Assembly: GCA_027032855.1 (NCBI GenBank)
Contig: JALVLX010000046.1
Coordinates: forward strand, 1-5,659
DNA length: 5,659 nucleotides
Direction: 5' to 3'
Source of the DNA: Flavobacteriales bacterium
GTDB lineage: Bacteria; Bacteroidota; Bacteroidia; Flavobacteriales; Flavobacteriaceae
A program made the translations under genes and the position numbers. This document shows positions 1-5,659 of this stretch, piece after piece (within the stretch, counting starts at the first letter, position 1; every line of letters starts with the position of its first letter). The notes below the pieces were generated by a model. The model saw nothing but the letters and a program-made list of their open reading frames with translations. It was not told where the DNA came from and ran no database searches.

Positions 1-1764
1 GCTGAAGGACATATTGACATCTTAAAAGGTCATAAAATCGGGTATTTGCGTCAGGATATTGATTTTGAAGGTGGAACTACGGTATTGGAGGAAACTTATA
101 AAGCTTTTTACGAGATCAAACAAATAGAAAAAGCTTTGGCTGACTTTGAAGAGGAATTAGCTGTCCGAACGGATTTTGAGAGCGATGCCTATATGCAACT
201 GCTTGACGAATATCACCGGTTGCAAGAAAAATTTCAGGTCATAGGCGGTTATCAATACAAAGGCGAAACCGAAAAAATATTGAAAGGTTTGGGATTTACC
301 GATGAAGACTTTCAAAAACCCGTAGAAACATTCTCCGGTGGTTGGCGTATGCGTATTGAATTGGCTAAAATACTGTTGCAAAACAATGATATTCTGTTAC
401 TTGATGAGCCGACAAACCATTTGGATATCGAAAGTATTTTGTGGTTTGAAAATTTTTTAAAGAATTTTAAAGGCATATTACTTTTGGTCTCTCACGATCA
501 AATGTTTCTCGATAATGTTACCAACCGGACTGTTGATCTAACCCGCAATAAAGTTTATGATTTTCCGAAAGCTTATTCCAAATTTATGGCAATAAAATCG
601 GAATTACTAGAAAAACAACAGCAAGCAGCCAAAAATCAAGAAAAGGAAATCAAAGAAACCGAGCGGTTAATAGAAAAATTCCGATACAAAGCCACCAAAG
701 CCAGTTTTGCGCAGTCTCTCATCAAGAAGCTGGAGAAAATGGAACGGATTGAAGTGGATCAAGTAGATGACAGAACGATGAATATCCGGTTTCCGGTAGC
801 ACAGCCGTCGGGAAAAATTGTGTTTGAGATAGAACACCTGTATAAAAATTACGGCGAAAAAGAAGTCTTAAAAGACATTAATTTAATTATAGCCAAAGGT
901 GAACGGCTCGCATTTGTCGGGCAAAACGGAACGGGTAAAACCACCTTGGCCAAAATTCTGGTCGGTGAATTGGAGGCGAGTAAAGGAGCGGTTAAAACGG
1001 GGCATAATGTTAAGATTGGCTATTTTGCACAAAACCAATCGGAATATTTAGATGCTAAACTAAGCGTATTGGAAACACTTGAAGCCGCTTCTGATGATAC
1101 CAACCGCACTAAAGTGCGTGATATTTTAGGGGCATTCCTGTTTTCTGGTGATGATGTACACAAAAAAGTCAGTGTGTTGTCCGGTGGCGAACGCAACCGT
1201 TTGGCATTGGCTGTGATGATGATGCAATCTTTCAACGTATTGATTATGGACGAGCCGACCAATCACTTGGATATCCATTCCAAAAATGTGTTACAACAAG
1301 CTCTGTTGACATTTGACGGTACTTTGATAGTCGTATCGCACGACCGGCATTTTTTACAAGGTTTGTCGGACAAAACAATTGAGTTTAAAAACAAAAATAT
1401 CAAAATTCATCTCGGTGATATCGATTATTTTTTGCAAGAACGTCAAGCAGAAAGTTTTAGAGAAATAGAATTGAAAAAAGAAACAAAATCCGGTATCCCT
1501 AAAAGTTATAAAGTCAATTCATATGAACAACGTAAAGCCAATCGCAAGCGTCAAAGACAGCTTAAAAACCGCCTGCAAAAAGTTGAAGCTGAAATAGAAC
1601 AACAAGAAGGTTTGATAGCCGAAATGGAACAAAAATTATCCTCCCCCGAACCACCGTCAGATCCCGATTTTTTTGACAATTATACGACTGCCAAAAATCA
1701 ATTGGAAATATTGATGACCGAGTGGGAGGAATTGCACGTAGAACTGGATAGTTTGGATACGTAA
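1..1764 (+). CDS. ABC-F family ATP-binding protein (Uup/YheS-like translation factor), 5' partial
   Basis: The reading frame is open from the first base, so the true start lies to the left; the TTG at 46-48 is only an internal codon (Leu in a GYLRQ motif typical after the first Walker A). Counting from base 1, 587 residues are present and perhaps 45-55 are missing, including Walker A of domain 1. Domain 1 keeps the signature FSGGW (111-115), Walker B with DEPTNHLD (about 131-142) and the H-loop SHD (164-166). A charged helical linker (about 195-250) matches the tRNA-facing inter-domain linker of ABC-F proteins. Domain 2 has Walker A GQNGTGKTT (307-315), a Q-loop (341-346), LSGGE (393-397), DEPTNHLD (417-424) and SHD (446-448). 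There are no membrane segments, so it is a soluble ATPase, not a transporter. The C-terminal part (about 508-585) is a Lys/Glu/Gln-rich predicted coiled coil, as in Uup/YheS-type members. Family members bind the ribosomal E site and modulate translation. The housekeeping-like sequence argues against, but does not exclude, an antibiotic-protection role. Confidence 0.95.
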   Translation, partial: AEGHIDILKGHKIGYLRQDIDFEGGTTVLEETYKAFYEIKQIEKALADFEEELAVRTDFESDAYMQLLDEYHRLQEKFQVIGGYQYKGETEKILKGLGFTDEDFQKPVETFSGGWRMRIELAKILLQNNDILLLDEPTNHLDIESILWFENFLKNFKGILLLVSHDQMFLDNVTNRTVDLTRNKVYDFPKAYSKFMAIKSELLEKQQQAAKNQEKEIKETERLIEKFRYKATKASFAQSLIKKLEKMERIEVDQVDDRTMNIRFPVAQPSGKIVFEIEHLYKNYGEKEVLKDINLIIAKGERLAFVGQNGTGKTTLAKILVGELEASKGAVKTGHNVKIGYFAQNQSEYLDAKLSVLETLEAASDDTNRTKVRDILGAFLFSGDDVHKKVSVLSGGERNRLALAVMMMQSFNVLIMDEPTNHLDIHSKNVLQQALLTFDGTLIVVSHDRHFLQGLSDKTIEFKNKNIKIHLGDIDYFLQERQAESFREIELKKETKSGIPKSYKVNSYEQRKANRKRQRQLKNRLQKVEAEIEQQEGLIAEMEQKLSSPEPPSDPDFFDNYTTAKNQLEILMTEWEELHVELDSLDT

Positions 1765-1783
1765 AAAATCGGTTATTTAACCG
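1763..1783 (-). terminator. Intrinsic terminator of the TlpA-like gene, between convergent stop codons
   Basis: On the minus strand a perfect inverted repeat (CGGTTA / TAACCG, 1770-1783, 5-6 bp stem with a 2-4 nt loop) is followed after one A by six T residues (1768-1763). The hairpin contains the TAA stop of the minus-strand gene, and the T-tract overlaps the TAA of the plus-strand ABC-F gene. The stem is short, so it is a modest terminator. On the plus strand the hairpin is followed only by a short T4 about 5 nt further on, so termination there would be weaker. Confidence 0.5.
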
Positions 1784-3113
1784 GATGCATTTTCAGCCAA
1801 GTTTCAATATCTTCAACAGTATAAGGCTTGGCAATGATATACCCCTTATTATCGACTATAAAAAAGCTTGGTGTAGCATGCACGCCATAAGTTTTGACAA
1901 TAGGGTTTTGCCATTTATTGAGTTTTAAGCCGTGGTAAAAATCAGGGTAATTTTGATGTTCGGAACTCCAAGGGTATTTTTCATATTCAATACCGATAGC
2001 TACGACATTAAAGTCACGACGGTCTTTCATCATTTTTTTTACAATAGGCATGGCATGTAAACAATGTGAACAAGTTGATCCCCAAAAAACTAACAACGTA
2101 TAAGGTTTTTGTTTGAGAATTTTATGAAAGGAATGTTTTTGGTCTAAGAAATCGTTGAACGAAAATTCCGGAGCTTTCTCGCCGACGGTCAGACCTACTT
2201 GGTCTAAAATAGCTTTGATGTTTACTGTGTTTTTGTCACGATCCGGCATTTTGTTGATGTATTTTTCAATCAATGTTTTAGTCACACGACCGTCAACATT
2301 AATAAACGAATTAGTTAATGAAATAATGATATTATTACGGTAAGATTGATTTTTGATTTTCGGCAAAATTTCTTCAATACGCTTCAGATATTCCAAATGT
2401 TTGGTTTTGGGATCAGCCGGTGGGTCAATATTAAAAATGTAGTTGTTAATCTTGTTAATGATGATATTGGAACGTTGCAAATCAGCGTCATTAAAGTCTA
2501 AATGCTTAAAATAATTAGCTTTTTTGTCTTTCCAATAGGCATTTTTTGACATATTAATATCCGGAAAATATTCATCCATAGCTGTGATGTATTTATGCGC
2601 CAATAAGCCGGTTGCTTTTTTTAAGTAGTTGGTTTGTTGTTCTTTAAGTAAGAAATTAAGTTTTGTAAATTCTTTTTTATCAGTGTCGCTTAATATGCCT
2701 TTATGAAATTTTTCTTCTATATCGTTTAATTGTGCTACCCACTTGTTGTGTTTGGTAGCATAAGGCAGGAATATTTTGTTTTCTTTTGATTTGTGGATTA
2801 AAATTTTGTTGTGTTGAAATGGAAATATTTCCAAATCGACAGGTTCATTGTTGTAAATGAAATAGACAAAATTTTTGTTGTCCATATCGTACATCAGCAG
2901 ATACATACCGGCAGGTTGCCCTTGCATGTTATAGACAAACGCACTGTCTTTGTTTTGTTGCTTGTTGTTGACGTATTCTTGTTTGACATTTTTCAGTTGG
3001 TACAAAACCGTCCAGGGATATTTTTTTGTAGGATGAATTTTGACACTTAAATTGTTTTGTGCATAAAAATTTAATGTAAATATAATAGTCAAAAGAAAAA
3101 TTAGTCGTTTCAT
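1773..3113 (-). CDS. Secreted TlpA-like thioredoxin-fold protein with DUF4369/DUF5106-like N-terminal regions
   Basis: A 446-residue protein. I start it at the ATG at 3111-3113 because it begins directly with a signal peptide (Lys-Arg, then a hydrophobic run to about residue 17, then FYAQ-N). The upstream in-frame TTG at 3141-3143 would put ten polar residues before it. There is no lipobox Cys, so it is probably periplasmic or soluble in the envelope rather than a lipoprotein. Residues about 20-105 are a beta-rich segment resembling DUF4369-type domains. Residues about 150-300 are helical, and the motif around YFKHLDFNDADLQRS (201-215) resembles DUF5106. Residues about 308-446 form a thioredoxin/TlpA domain with the redox pair C348-S-H-C351 after FWGST and a cis-proline loop TPSFF (P415). 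These are the only two cysteines in the protein, so a dithiol/disulfide oxidoreductase role in the envelope is likely; substrate and partner are unknown. It stands alone, 167 bp downstream of folD and convergent with the ABC-F gene. The leader is A-rich without a Shine-Dalgarno sequence. The thioredoxin domain is certain; the N-terminal domain names are by resemblance. Confidence 0.9.
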   Translation of the reverse strand: MKRLIFLLTIIFTLNFYAQNNLSVKIHPTKKYPWTVLYQLKNVKQEYVNNKQQNKDSAFVYNMQGQPAGMYLLMYDMDNKNFVYFIYNNEPVDLEIFPFQHNKILIHKSKENKIFLPYATKHNKWVAQLNDIEEKFHKGILSDTDKKEFTKLNFLLKEQQTNYLKKATGLLAHKYITAMDEYFPDINMSKNAYWKDKKANYFKHLDFNDADLQRSNIIINKINNYIFNIDPPADPKTKHLEYLKRIEEILPKIKNQSYRNNIIISLTNSFINVDGRVTKTLIEKYINKMPDRDKNTVNIKAILDQVGLTVGEKAPEFSFNDFLDQKHSFHKILKQKPYTLLVFWGSTCSHCLHAMPIVKKMMKDRRDFNVVAIGIEYEKYPWSSEHQNYPDFYHGLKLNKWQNPIVKTYGVHATPSFFIVDNKGYIIAKPYTVEDIETWLKMHPVK

Positions 3114-3170
3114 ATTTATTGTTTTTTTCAAATCAGCTTGCAAATATCGTACCTTTTATTGATGATATGT

Positions 3171-3202
3171 TTATTTGGTTAATCGGTTATTTGGTCAAAT
3201 TA
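3171..3202. repeat. 16-bp-spaced direct repeat with a small palindrome, upstream of the TlpA-like gene
   Basis: TTATTTGGT occurs at 3171-3179 and again at 3187-3195, 16 bp apart. The second copy forms part of the perfect palindrome ATTTGGTCAAAT (3189-3200). It sits about 60-90 bp upstream of the TlpA-like start codon, within the 167 bp gap after folD, and could be an operator. Chance is also plausible in such A/T-rich DNA. The rest of the gap (3114-3280) shows only a 5-bp hairpin (CAATT/AATTG, 3254-3267) without a T-tract, so I see no convincing folD terminator there. Confidence 0.3.
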
Positions 3203-3279
3203 GTCCCTATTGCCAAGTGGAAAGTACCAGGTGCGATTTATTGTTTTATTTCTCAATTCAGAAATTGTGGCGCAATGTC

Positions 3280-3307
3280 TCTACTTGTTACTTGCTACTT
3301 GATACTT
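3280..3307. repeat. Heptanucleotide tandem repeat (4 copies) across the folD stop codon
   Basis: Four consecutive 7-bp units with plus-strand consensus GNTACTT are tCTACTT (3280-3286), GTTACTT (3287-3293), GCTACTT (3294-3300) and GATACTT (3301-3307). Positions 3-7 are identical in all four; position 2 varies in each and position 1 differs only in the first. Read on the minus strand they encode the last residues of FolD (KYQVASNK) and its TAG stop. Since 7 is not a multiple of 3, gain or loss of one unit would change the reading frame of the tail. Confidence 0.8.
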
Positions 3308-4168
3308 ATAAGCTTGCAACGTATTTTTCAACAGCATCGCAATGGTCATAGGGCCAACACCACCGGGAACAGGTGTCATATAAGAAGCTTTTTTGCTGAT
3401 GTTTTCAAAATCGGCATCGCCTACCAGTCTGTAACCGCGTTTGGTTTCAGGCGCATCTATACTGTTGATGCCGGCATCGATAACCACCACACCGTCTTTG
3501 ACCATATCGGCGGTTAGGAAATGTGCTTTACCTAGTGCCGTAATGATGATATCAGCTTGCAATGCCAATTCTTTGATGTTTTTGGTACGACTGTGTGCTA
3601 CGGTAACGGTGGCATTACCGCCTTCACGTTTTTGGCTCATCAAAATGCTTAAGGGTCGTCCTACAATCAAACTGCGTCCGATAATCAAGACGTTTTTACC
3701 TGAAGTTTCTATGTTGTAACGCTTAATTAGCTCAATGATACCATAAGGTGTAGCAGGTAAAAAGCCGGGGAGTTGCGCCATCATTTTACCCAGATTAACC
3801 GGATGAAATCCATCGACATCTTTGGCCGGGTCAATAGCCATAATCACTTTTTGCGAGTCGATATGCGACGGCAAAGGCAATTGTACGATATAACCGTCCA
3901 CGGTGTCGTCACGATTCAAGTCAGCTACGGTTTTGAGTAAATCAGCTTCGCTGATATTTTCGTCAAAATGTAGCAGGGTGGAATTGAAGCCAACTTTTTT
4001 TGACAGTCGTTCTTTACTACCAACGTAGGTCATACTGGCGGGGTCATTGCCGACCAAAACCGCTACCAAATGCGGTGGTCGTTTGCCTTGTTTGACTATT
4101 TCAGCCACTTCGTTTTTGATTTCTTCACGAATGTCTGCCGCTGTTTGTTTGCCGTCTATTAAAATCAT
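3281..4168 (-). CDS. folD: Bifunctional 5,10-methylenetetrahydrofolate dehydrogenase / methenyltetrahydrofolate cyclohydrolase
   Basis: A complete 295-residue FolD, the usual length. The enzyme oxidises 5,10-methylene-THF with NAD(P)+ to 5,10-methenyl-THF and hydrolyses that to 10-formyl-THF in the cytoplasm, supplying formyl groups for purines and initiator Met-tRNA. Visible motifs: the catalytic Tyr48 and Lys52 in YVGSK, the QLPLP loop with Gln96 (96-100), DVDGFHP with Asp119 (117-123), the nucleotide-binding loop GRSLIVGRP (164-172) and TPVPGGVGPMT (265-275). All expected catalytic residues are present. The ATG at 4166-4168 fits the family N-terminus (ILIDGKQTA). No Shine-Dalgarno sequence is visible in the A/T-rich leader. 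It lies 196 bp downstream of ffh in the same direction, so transcription from the ffh promoter is possible. The only oddity is the C-terminal tail (KYQVASNK), which is written by a 7-bp tandem repeat and lies after the conserved IAMLLKNTLQA helix. Confidence 0.98.
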   Translation of the reverse strand: MILIDGKQTAADIREEIKNEVAEIVKQGKRPPHLVAVLVGNDPASMTYVGSKERLSKKVGFNSTLLHFDENISEADLLKTVADLNRDDTVDGYIVQLPLPSHIDSQKVIMAIDPAKDVDGFHPVNLGKMMAQLPGFLPATPYGIIELIKRYNIETSGKNVLIIGRSLIVGRPLSILMSQKREGGNATVTVAHSRTKNIKELALQADIIITALGKAHFLTADMVKDGVVVIDAGINSIDAPETKRGYRLVGDADFENISKKASYMTPVPGGVGPMTIAMLLKNTLQAYKYQVASNK

Positions 4169-4200
4169 AGTTGAATGTTCATATAGTTATTAAATTCATA

Positions 4201-4248
4201 ATGTTTGTAATGTTGAATGTTTGTAAAGTTGCATGTTCTTGATGTTGA
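4201..4248. repeat. Degenerate 16-bp tandem repeat, 3 copies, upstream of folD
   Basis: Unit 1 (4201-4216) is ATGTTTGTAATGTTGA. Unit 2 (4217-4232) differs from it at 2 of 16 positions and unit 3 (4233-4248) at 3 of 16. Each unit is itself a 9-bp plus a 7-bp half, most beginning ATGTT. A related GTTGAATGTT fragment lies at 4170-4179, just before folD. The array ends 32 bp upstream of the folD start codon, in the ffh-folD gap, and has no reading frame. Its function is unknown. Confidence 0.65.
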
Positions 4249-4254
4249 AAAGTT

Positions 4255-4293
4255 AAAAAATGAGAGTTAATTCAGATTTGTTTTTTACTCATT
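4255..4293 (-). terminator. Possible weak terminator in the ffh-folD gap
   Basis: On the minus strand AATGAG (4293-4288) can pair with CTCATT (4264-4259), and the second arm runs into six T residues (4260-4255). The stem has only 6 bp and the loop is more than 20 nt, so efficiency would be low. If real it would partly separate ffh from folD transcription. Confidence 0.2.
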
Positions 4294-4306
4294 CAGAATG
4301 AAAGAA

Positions 4307-4342
4307 AACTTTCAACTTTATGAACTTTATAAACTTTCAACT
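4307..4342. repeat. Short tandem array of AACTTT units downstream of ffh
   Basis: AACTTT starts at 4307, 4314, 4323 and 4332, with an AACT remnant at 4339. Spacings of 7, 9, 9 and 7 bp make the array internally symmetric; the 12-mer AAACTTTCAACT is repeated exactly at 4306-4317 and 4331-4342. The 7/9 spacing is the same as in the 4201-4248 array. One segment (4311-4327) matches the reverse complement of 4201-4217 at 13 of 17 positions, so the two arrays look like diverged inverted relatives. Confidence 0.6.
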
Positions 4343-4367
4343 AGATACATAGCTTGCTACGTATCTA
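4342..4367 (-). other. Hairpin overlapping the ffh stop codon
   Basis: TAGATAC (4342-4348) and GTATCTA (4361-4367) pair perfectly over 7 bp. After one A/C mismatch, TAGC (4350-4353) and GCTA (4356-4359) add 4 bp, with a 2-nt apex (in practice a 3-bp inner stem with a 4-nt loop). The TAG stop of ffh (4365-4367) is in the stem. No T-tract follows on either strand, so this is not a classic intrinsic terminator; it may stabilise the 3' end of the mRNA or pause the polymerase. Confidence 0.45.
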
Positions 4368-5659
4368 TCGCATACCCTTAAACATATTCATCATGGCTTT
4401 ACCTTTGCCGCTTTGCATCATCTTCATCATTTTTGCCATTTGGTTAAATTGTTTGAGCAGTTGGTTAACTTCCGTAATGCTTTTACCGGAACCTTTGGCT
4501 ATTCGTTTTTTACGACTGCCGTTGATGATAGCAGGCGTACGGCGTTCTGCAGGGGTCATTGAATAAATAATGGCTTCAATGCCTTTAAAAGCATCGTCAT
4601 CAATATCAACACCTTTCATGGCTTTGCTCATGCCGGGTATCATACCCATCAAATCCTTGATGTTCCCCATTTTTTTGATTTGTTGGATTTGCTTGAGAAA
4701 ATCATCAAACCCGAATTGATTTTTGGCAATTTTCTTTTGCAGTCTTCGGGCTTCTTCTTCGTCGTATTGCTCTTGAGCGCGTTCTACCAACGAAATCACG
4801 TCACCCATACCGAGAATACGGTCAGCCATACGGTCGGGGTGGAAGACATCGAGGTCGGTCATTTTTTCACCTGTACCAATAAATTTGATAGGCTTGTTGA
4901 CAACGGATTTAATAGAAAGCGCGGCACCACCACGTGCATCACCATCGAGTTTTGTTAAGATAACCCCTTCAAAATCAAGACGGTCGTTAAAAGCTTTGGC
5001 CGTGTTGACAGCATCTTGACCGGTCATGGCATCTACCACAAACAGTGTTTCTTGCGGTTTAACGGCTTCGTGAATAGCCACAATCTCGTTCATCATTTCT
5101 TCATCAACAGCCAACCGTCCCGCCGTATCTATAATGACGACGTTTTTGCCGTTTTTCTTAGCGTATTCTATAGCATTTTTGGCTATTTCAACTGGATTTT
5201 TATTTTCGGGTTCGGTATAAACATCCACGCCTATTTGTTCGCCTACCACTTTGAGTTGGTCAATAGCAGCCGGACGATACACATCGGCAGCAACCAACAA
5301 AGGTTGTTTGGTTTTCTTGGTTTTGAGCCAATTGGCTAATTTTCCCGAAAAAGTTGTTTTACCTGAACCTTGCAAACCTGACATTAAAATAACTGTCGGG
5401 TTGCCGGTCAGATTTAGTCCGGCAGCTTGACCTCCCATGAGTTCGGTCAGCTCGTCTTTGACGATTTTGACCATCAACTGTCCGGGTTTTAAAGCGGTCA
5501 ATACGTTTTGACCCAAAGCTTTTTCTTTGACTCGGTTGGTAAATTGCTTGGCTATTTTGTAGTTAACGTCGGCATCGAGTAATGCACGGCGCACTTCTTT
5601 CATGGTTTCGGCAACGTTGACTTCCGTGATGCGTCCGTGTCCCTTTAATACGTGTAGGG
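4365..5659 (-). CDS. ffh: Signal recognition particle protein Ffh (SRP54 homologue), 5' partial
   Basis: Ffh is the GTPase of the signal recognition particle: it binds 4.5S/SRP RNA and the signal sequence of nascent membrane and secreted proteins, and docks with FtsY to deliver the ribosome to SecYEG. The frame stays open through the right edge. The ATG at 5601-5603 is internal, because the 18 codons before it encode a standard Ffh N-domain (LHVLKGHGRITEVNVAET). About 430 residues are present and only a dozen or so are missing. Numbering from the first full codon: N-domain helices to about 85, G1 GLQGSGKTT (94-102), DVYRPAAIDQL (125-135), G3 DTAGRL (177-182), G4 TKLDG with DARGG (235-244) and TGEK (262-265). 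The methionine-rich M domain (about 315-430) contains the RNA-binding SRKKRIAKGSG motif (381-391) and ends in a Met/Lys-rich tail. All GTPase motifs are intact. folD follows in the same direction 196 bp downstream; the adjacency fits my recollection of other Bacteroidota genomes but is unchecked. Confidence 0.98.
   Translation of the reverse strand, partial: LHVLKGHGRITEVNVAETMKEVRRALLDADVNYKIAKQFTNRVKEKALGQNVLTALKPGQLMVKIVKDELTELMGGQAAGLNLTGNPTVILMSGLQGSGKTTFSGKLANWLKTKKTKQPLLVAADVYRPAAIDQLKVVGEQIGVDVYTEPENKNPVEIAKNAIEYAKKNGKNVVIIDTAGRLAVDEEMMNEIVAIHEAVKPQETLFVVDAMTGQDAVNTAKAFNDRLDFEGVILTKLDGDARGGAALSIKSVVNKPIKFIGTGEKMTDLDVFHPDRMADRILGMGDVISLVERAQEQYDEEEARRLQKKIAKNQFGFDDFLKQIQQIKKMGNIKDLMGMIPGMSKAMKGVDIDDDAFKGIEAIIYSMTPAERRTPAIINGSRKKRIAKGSGKSITEVNQLLKQFNQMAKMMKMMQSGKGKAMMNMFKGMR

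Noticed and set aside
46..48. TTG as the start of the ABC-F gene
   Set aside because: The frame is open to base 1 and the 15 upstream codons encode a normal ABC-F segment (AEGHIDILKGHKIGY), so this Leu is internal.
157..381. Antisense open frame inside the ABC-F gene
   Set aside because: Shadow of a strongly conserved coding region; the same applies to 1020-1262.
1..1764. ABC-F protein as an antibiotic-resistance determinant
   Set aside because: No resistance-specific feature is visible, and the linker and C-terminal coiled coil look like housekeeping Uup/YheS-type proteins.
3114..3143. N-terminal extension of the TlpA-like protein from the TTG at 3141-3143
   Set aside because: It would add ten polar residues before a perfectly good signal peptide that begins with an ATG at 3113.
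3141..3148. Bacteroidota-type -7 element (TAnnTTTG) on the minus strand, upstream of the TlpA-like gene
   Set aside because: GATATTTG matches with one mismatch, but no TTTG -33 element lies at the expected distance, so I do not call a promoter.
1767..3192. Exact 12-bp direct repeat AATCGGTTATTT at 1767-1778 and 3181-3192 flanking the TlpA-like gene
   Set aside because: It could suggest an insertion, but about one 12-bp match is expected by chance in A/T-rich DNA of this length, and the copies are not symmetric about a mobile unit.
3119..3517. Plus-strand open frame of 132 codons across the folD-tlpA gap
   Set aside because: More than half lies antisense to folD, it matches no family I recognise, and folD conservation explains the coding bias. 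It is a shadow frame.
3311..4366. Similar 16-mers near the folD end (3311-3326) and the ffh end (4351-4366), 14 of 16 identical
   Set aside because: A few such matches are expected by chance in this window, and the first copy is explained by FolD coding sequence.
4354..5339. Plus-strand open frames antisense to ffh
   Set aside because: They lie wholly or almost wholly within ffh, have no recognisable domains and are shadows.

Overview
The window is a 5.66 kb stretch of low-GC chromosome (roughly 40% by eye) that looks like a member of the Bacteroidota, probably Flavobacteriia. The main reasons are a secreted TlpA-type thioredoxin with DUF4369/DUF5106-like N-terminal regions (an architecture typical of that phylum), A/T-rich leaders without clear Shine-Dalgarno sequences, and Ffh and FolD sequences of Bacteroidota flavour. 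This placement comes from reading the sequence, not from a database search.

Layout, left to right. The left edge (1-1764, + strand) holds most of an ABC-F ribosome-associated ATPase whose N-terminus, with the first Walker A motif, lies outside the window. It converges on a minus-strand gene (1773-3113) for a secreted TlpA-like thiol-disulfide oxidoreductase. Only 8 bp separate the two stop codons, and a small hairpin plus T-tract there can end the minus-strand transcript. After a 167 bp gap comes folD (3281-4168, minus strand), whose 3' end is built from a 7-bp tandem repeat. A 196 bp gap with two short repeat arrays separates folD from ffh (4365 to the right edge, minus strand), which lacks only its extreme N-terminus.

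Function. These are mainly housekeeping genes: ribosome rescue or quality control (ABC-F), co-translational membrane targeting (Ffh) and one-carbon folate metabolism (FolD). The cell-envelope redox protein is the least conserved component. ffh and folD lie in the same direction and may be co-transcribed. The TlpA-like gene is downstream in the same direction and could be read through or have its own promoter; neither is proven by the sequence.

I found no mobile element, CRISPR array, RNA gene, toxin-antitoxin or defence module, and nothing that amounts to a new multi-gene system. The most interesting signals are small: degenerate, partly inverted tandem repeats in the ffh-folD gap, a heptanucleotide repeat that writes the FolD C-terminal tail and stop codon, and hairpins placed on stop codons.
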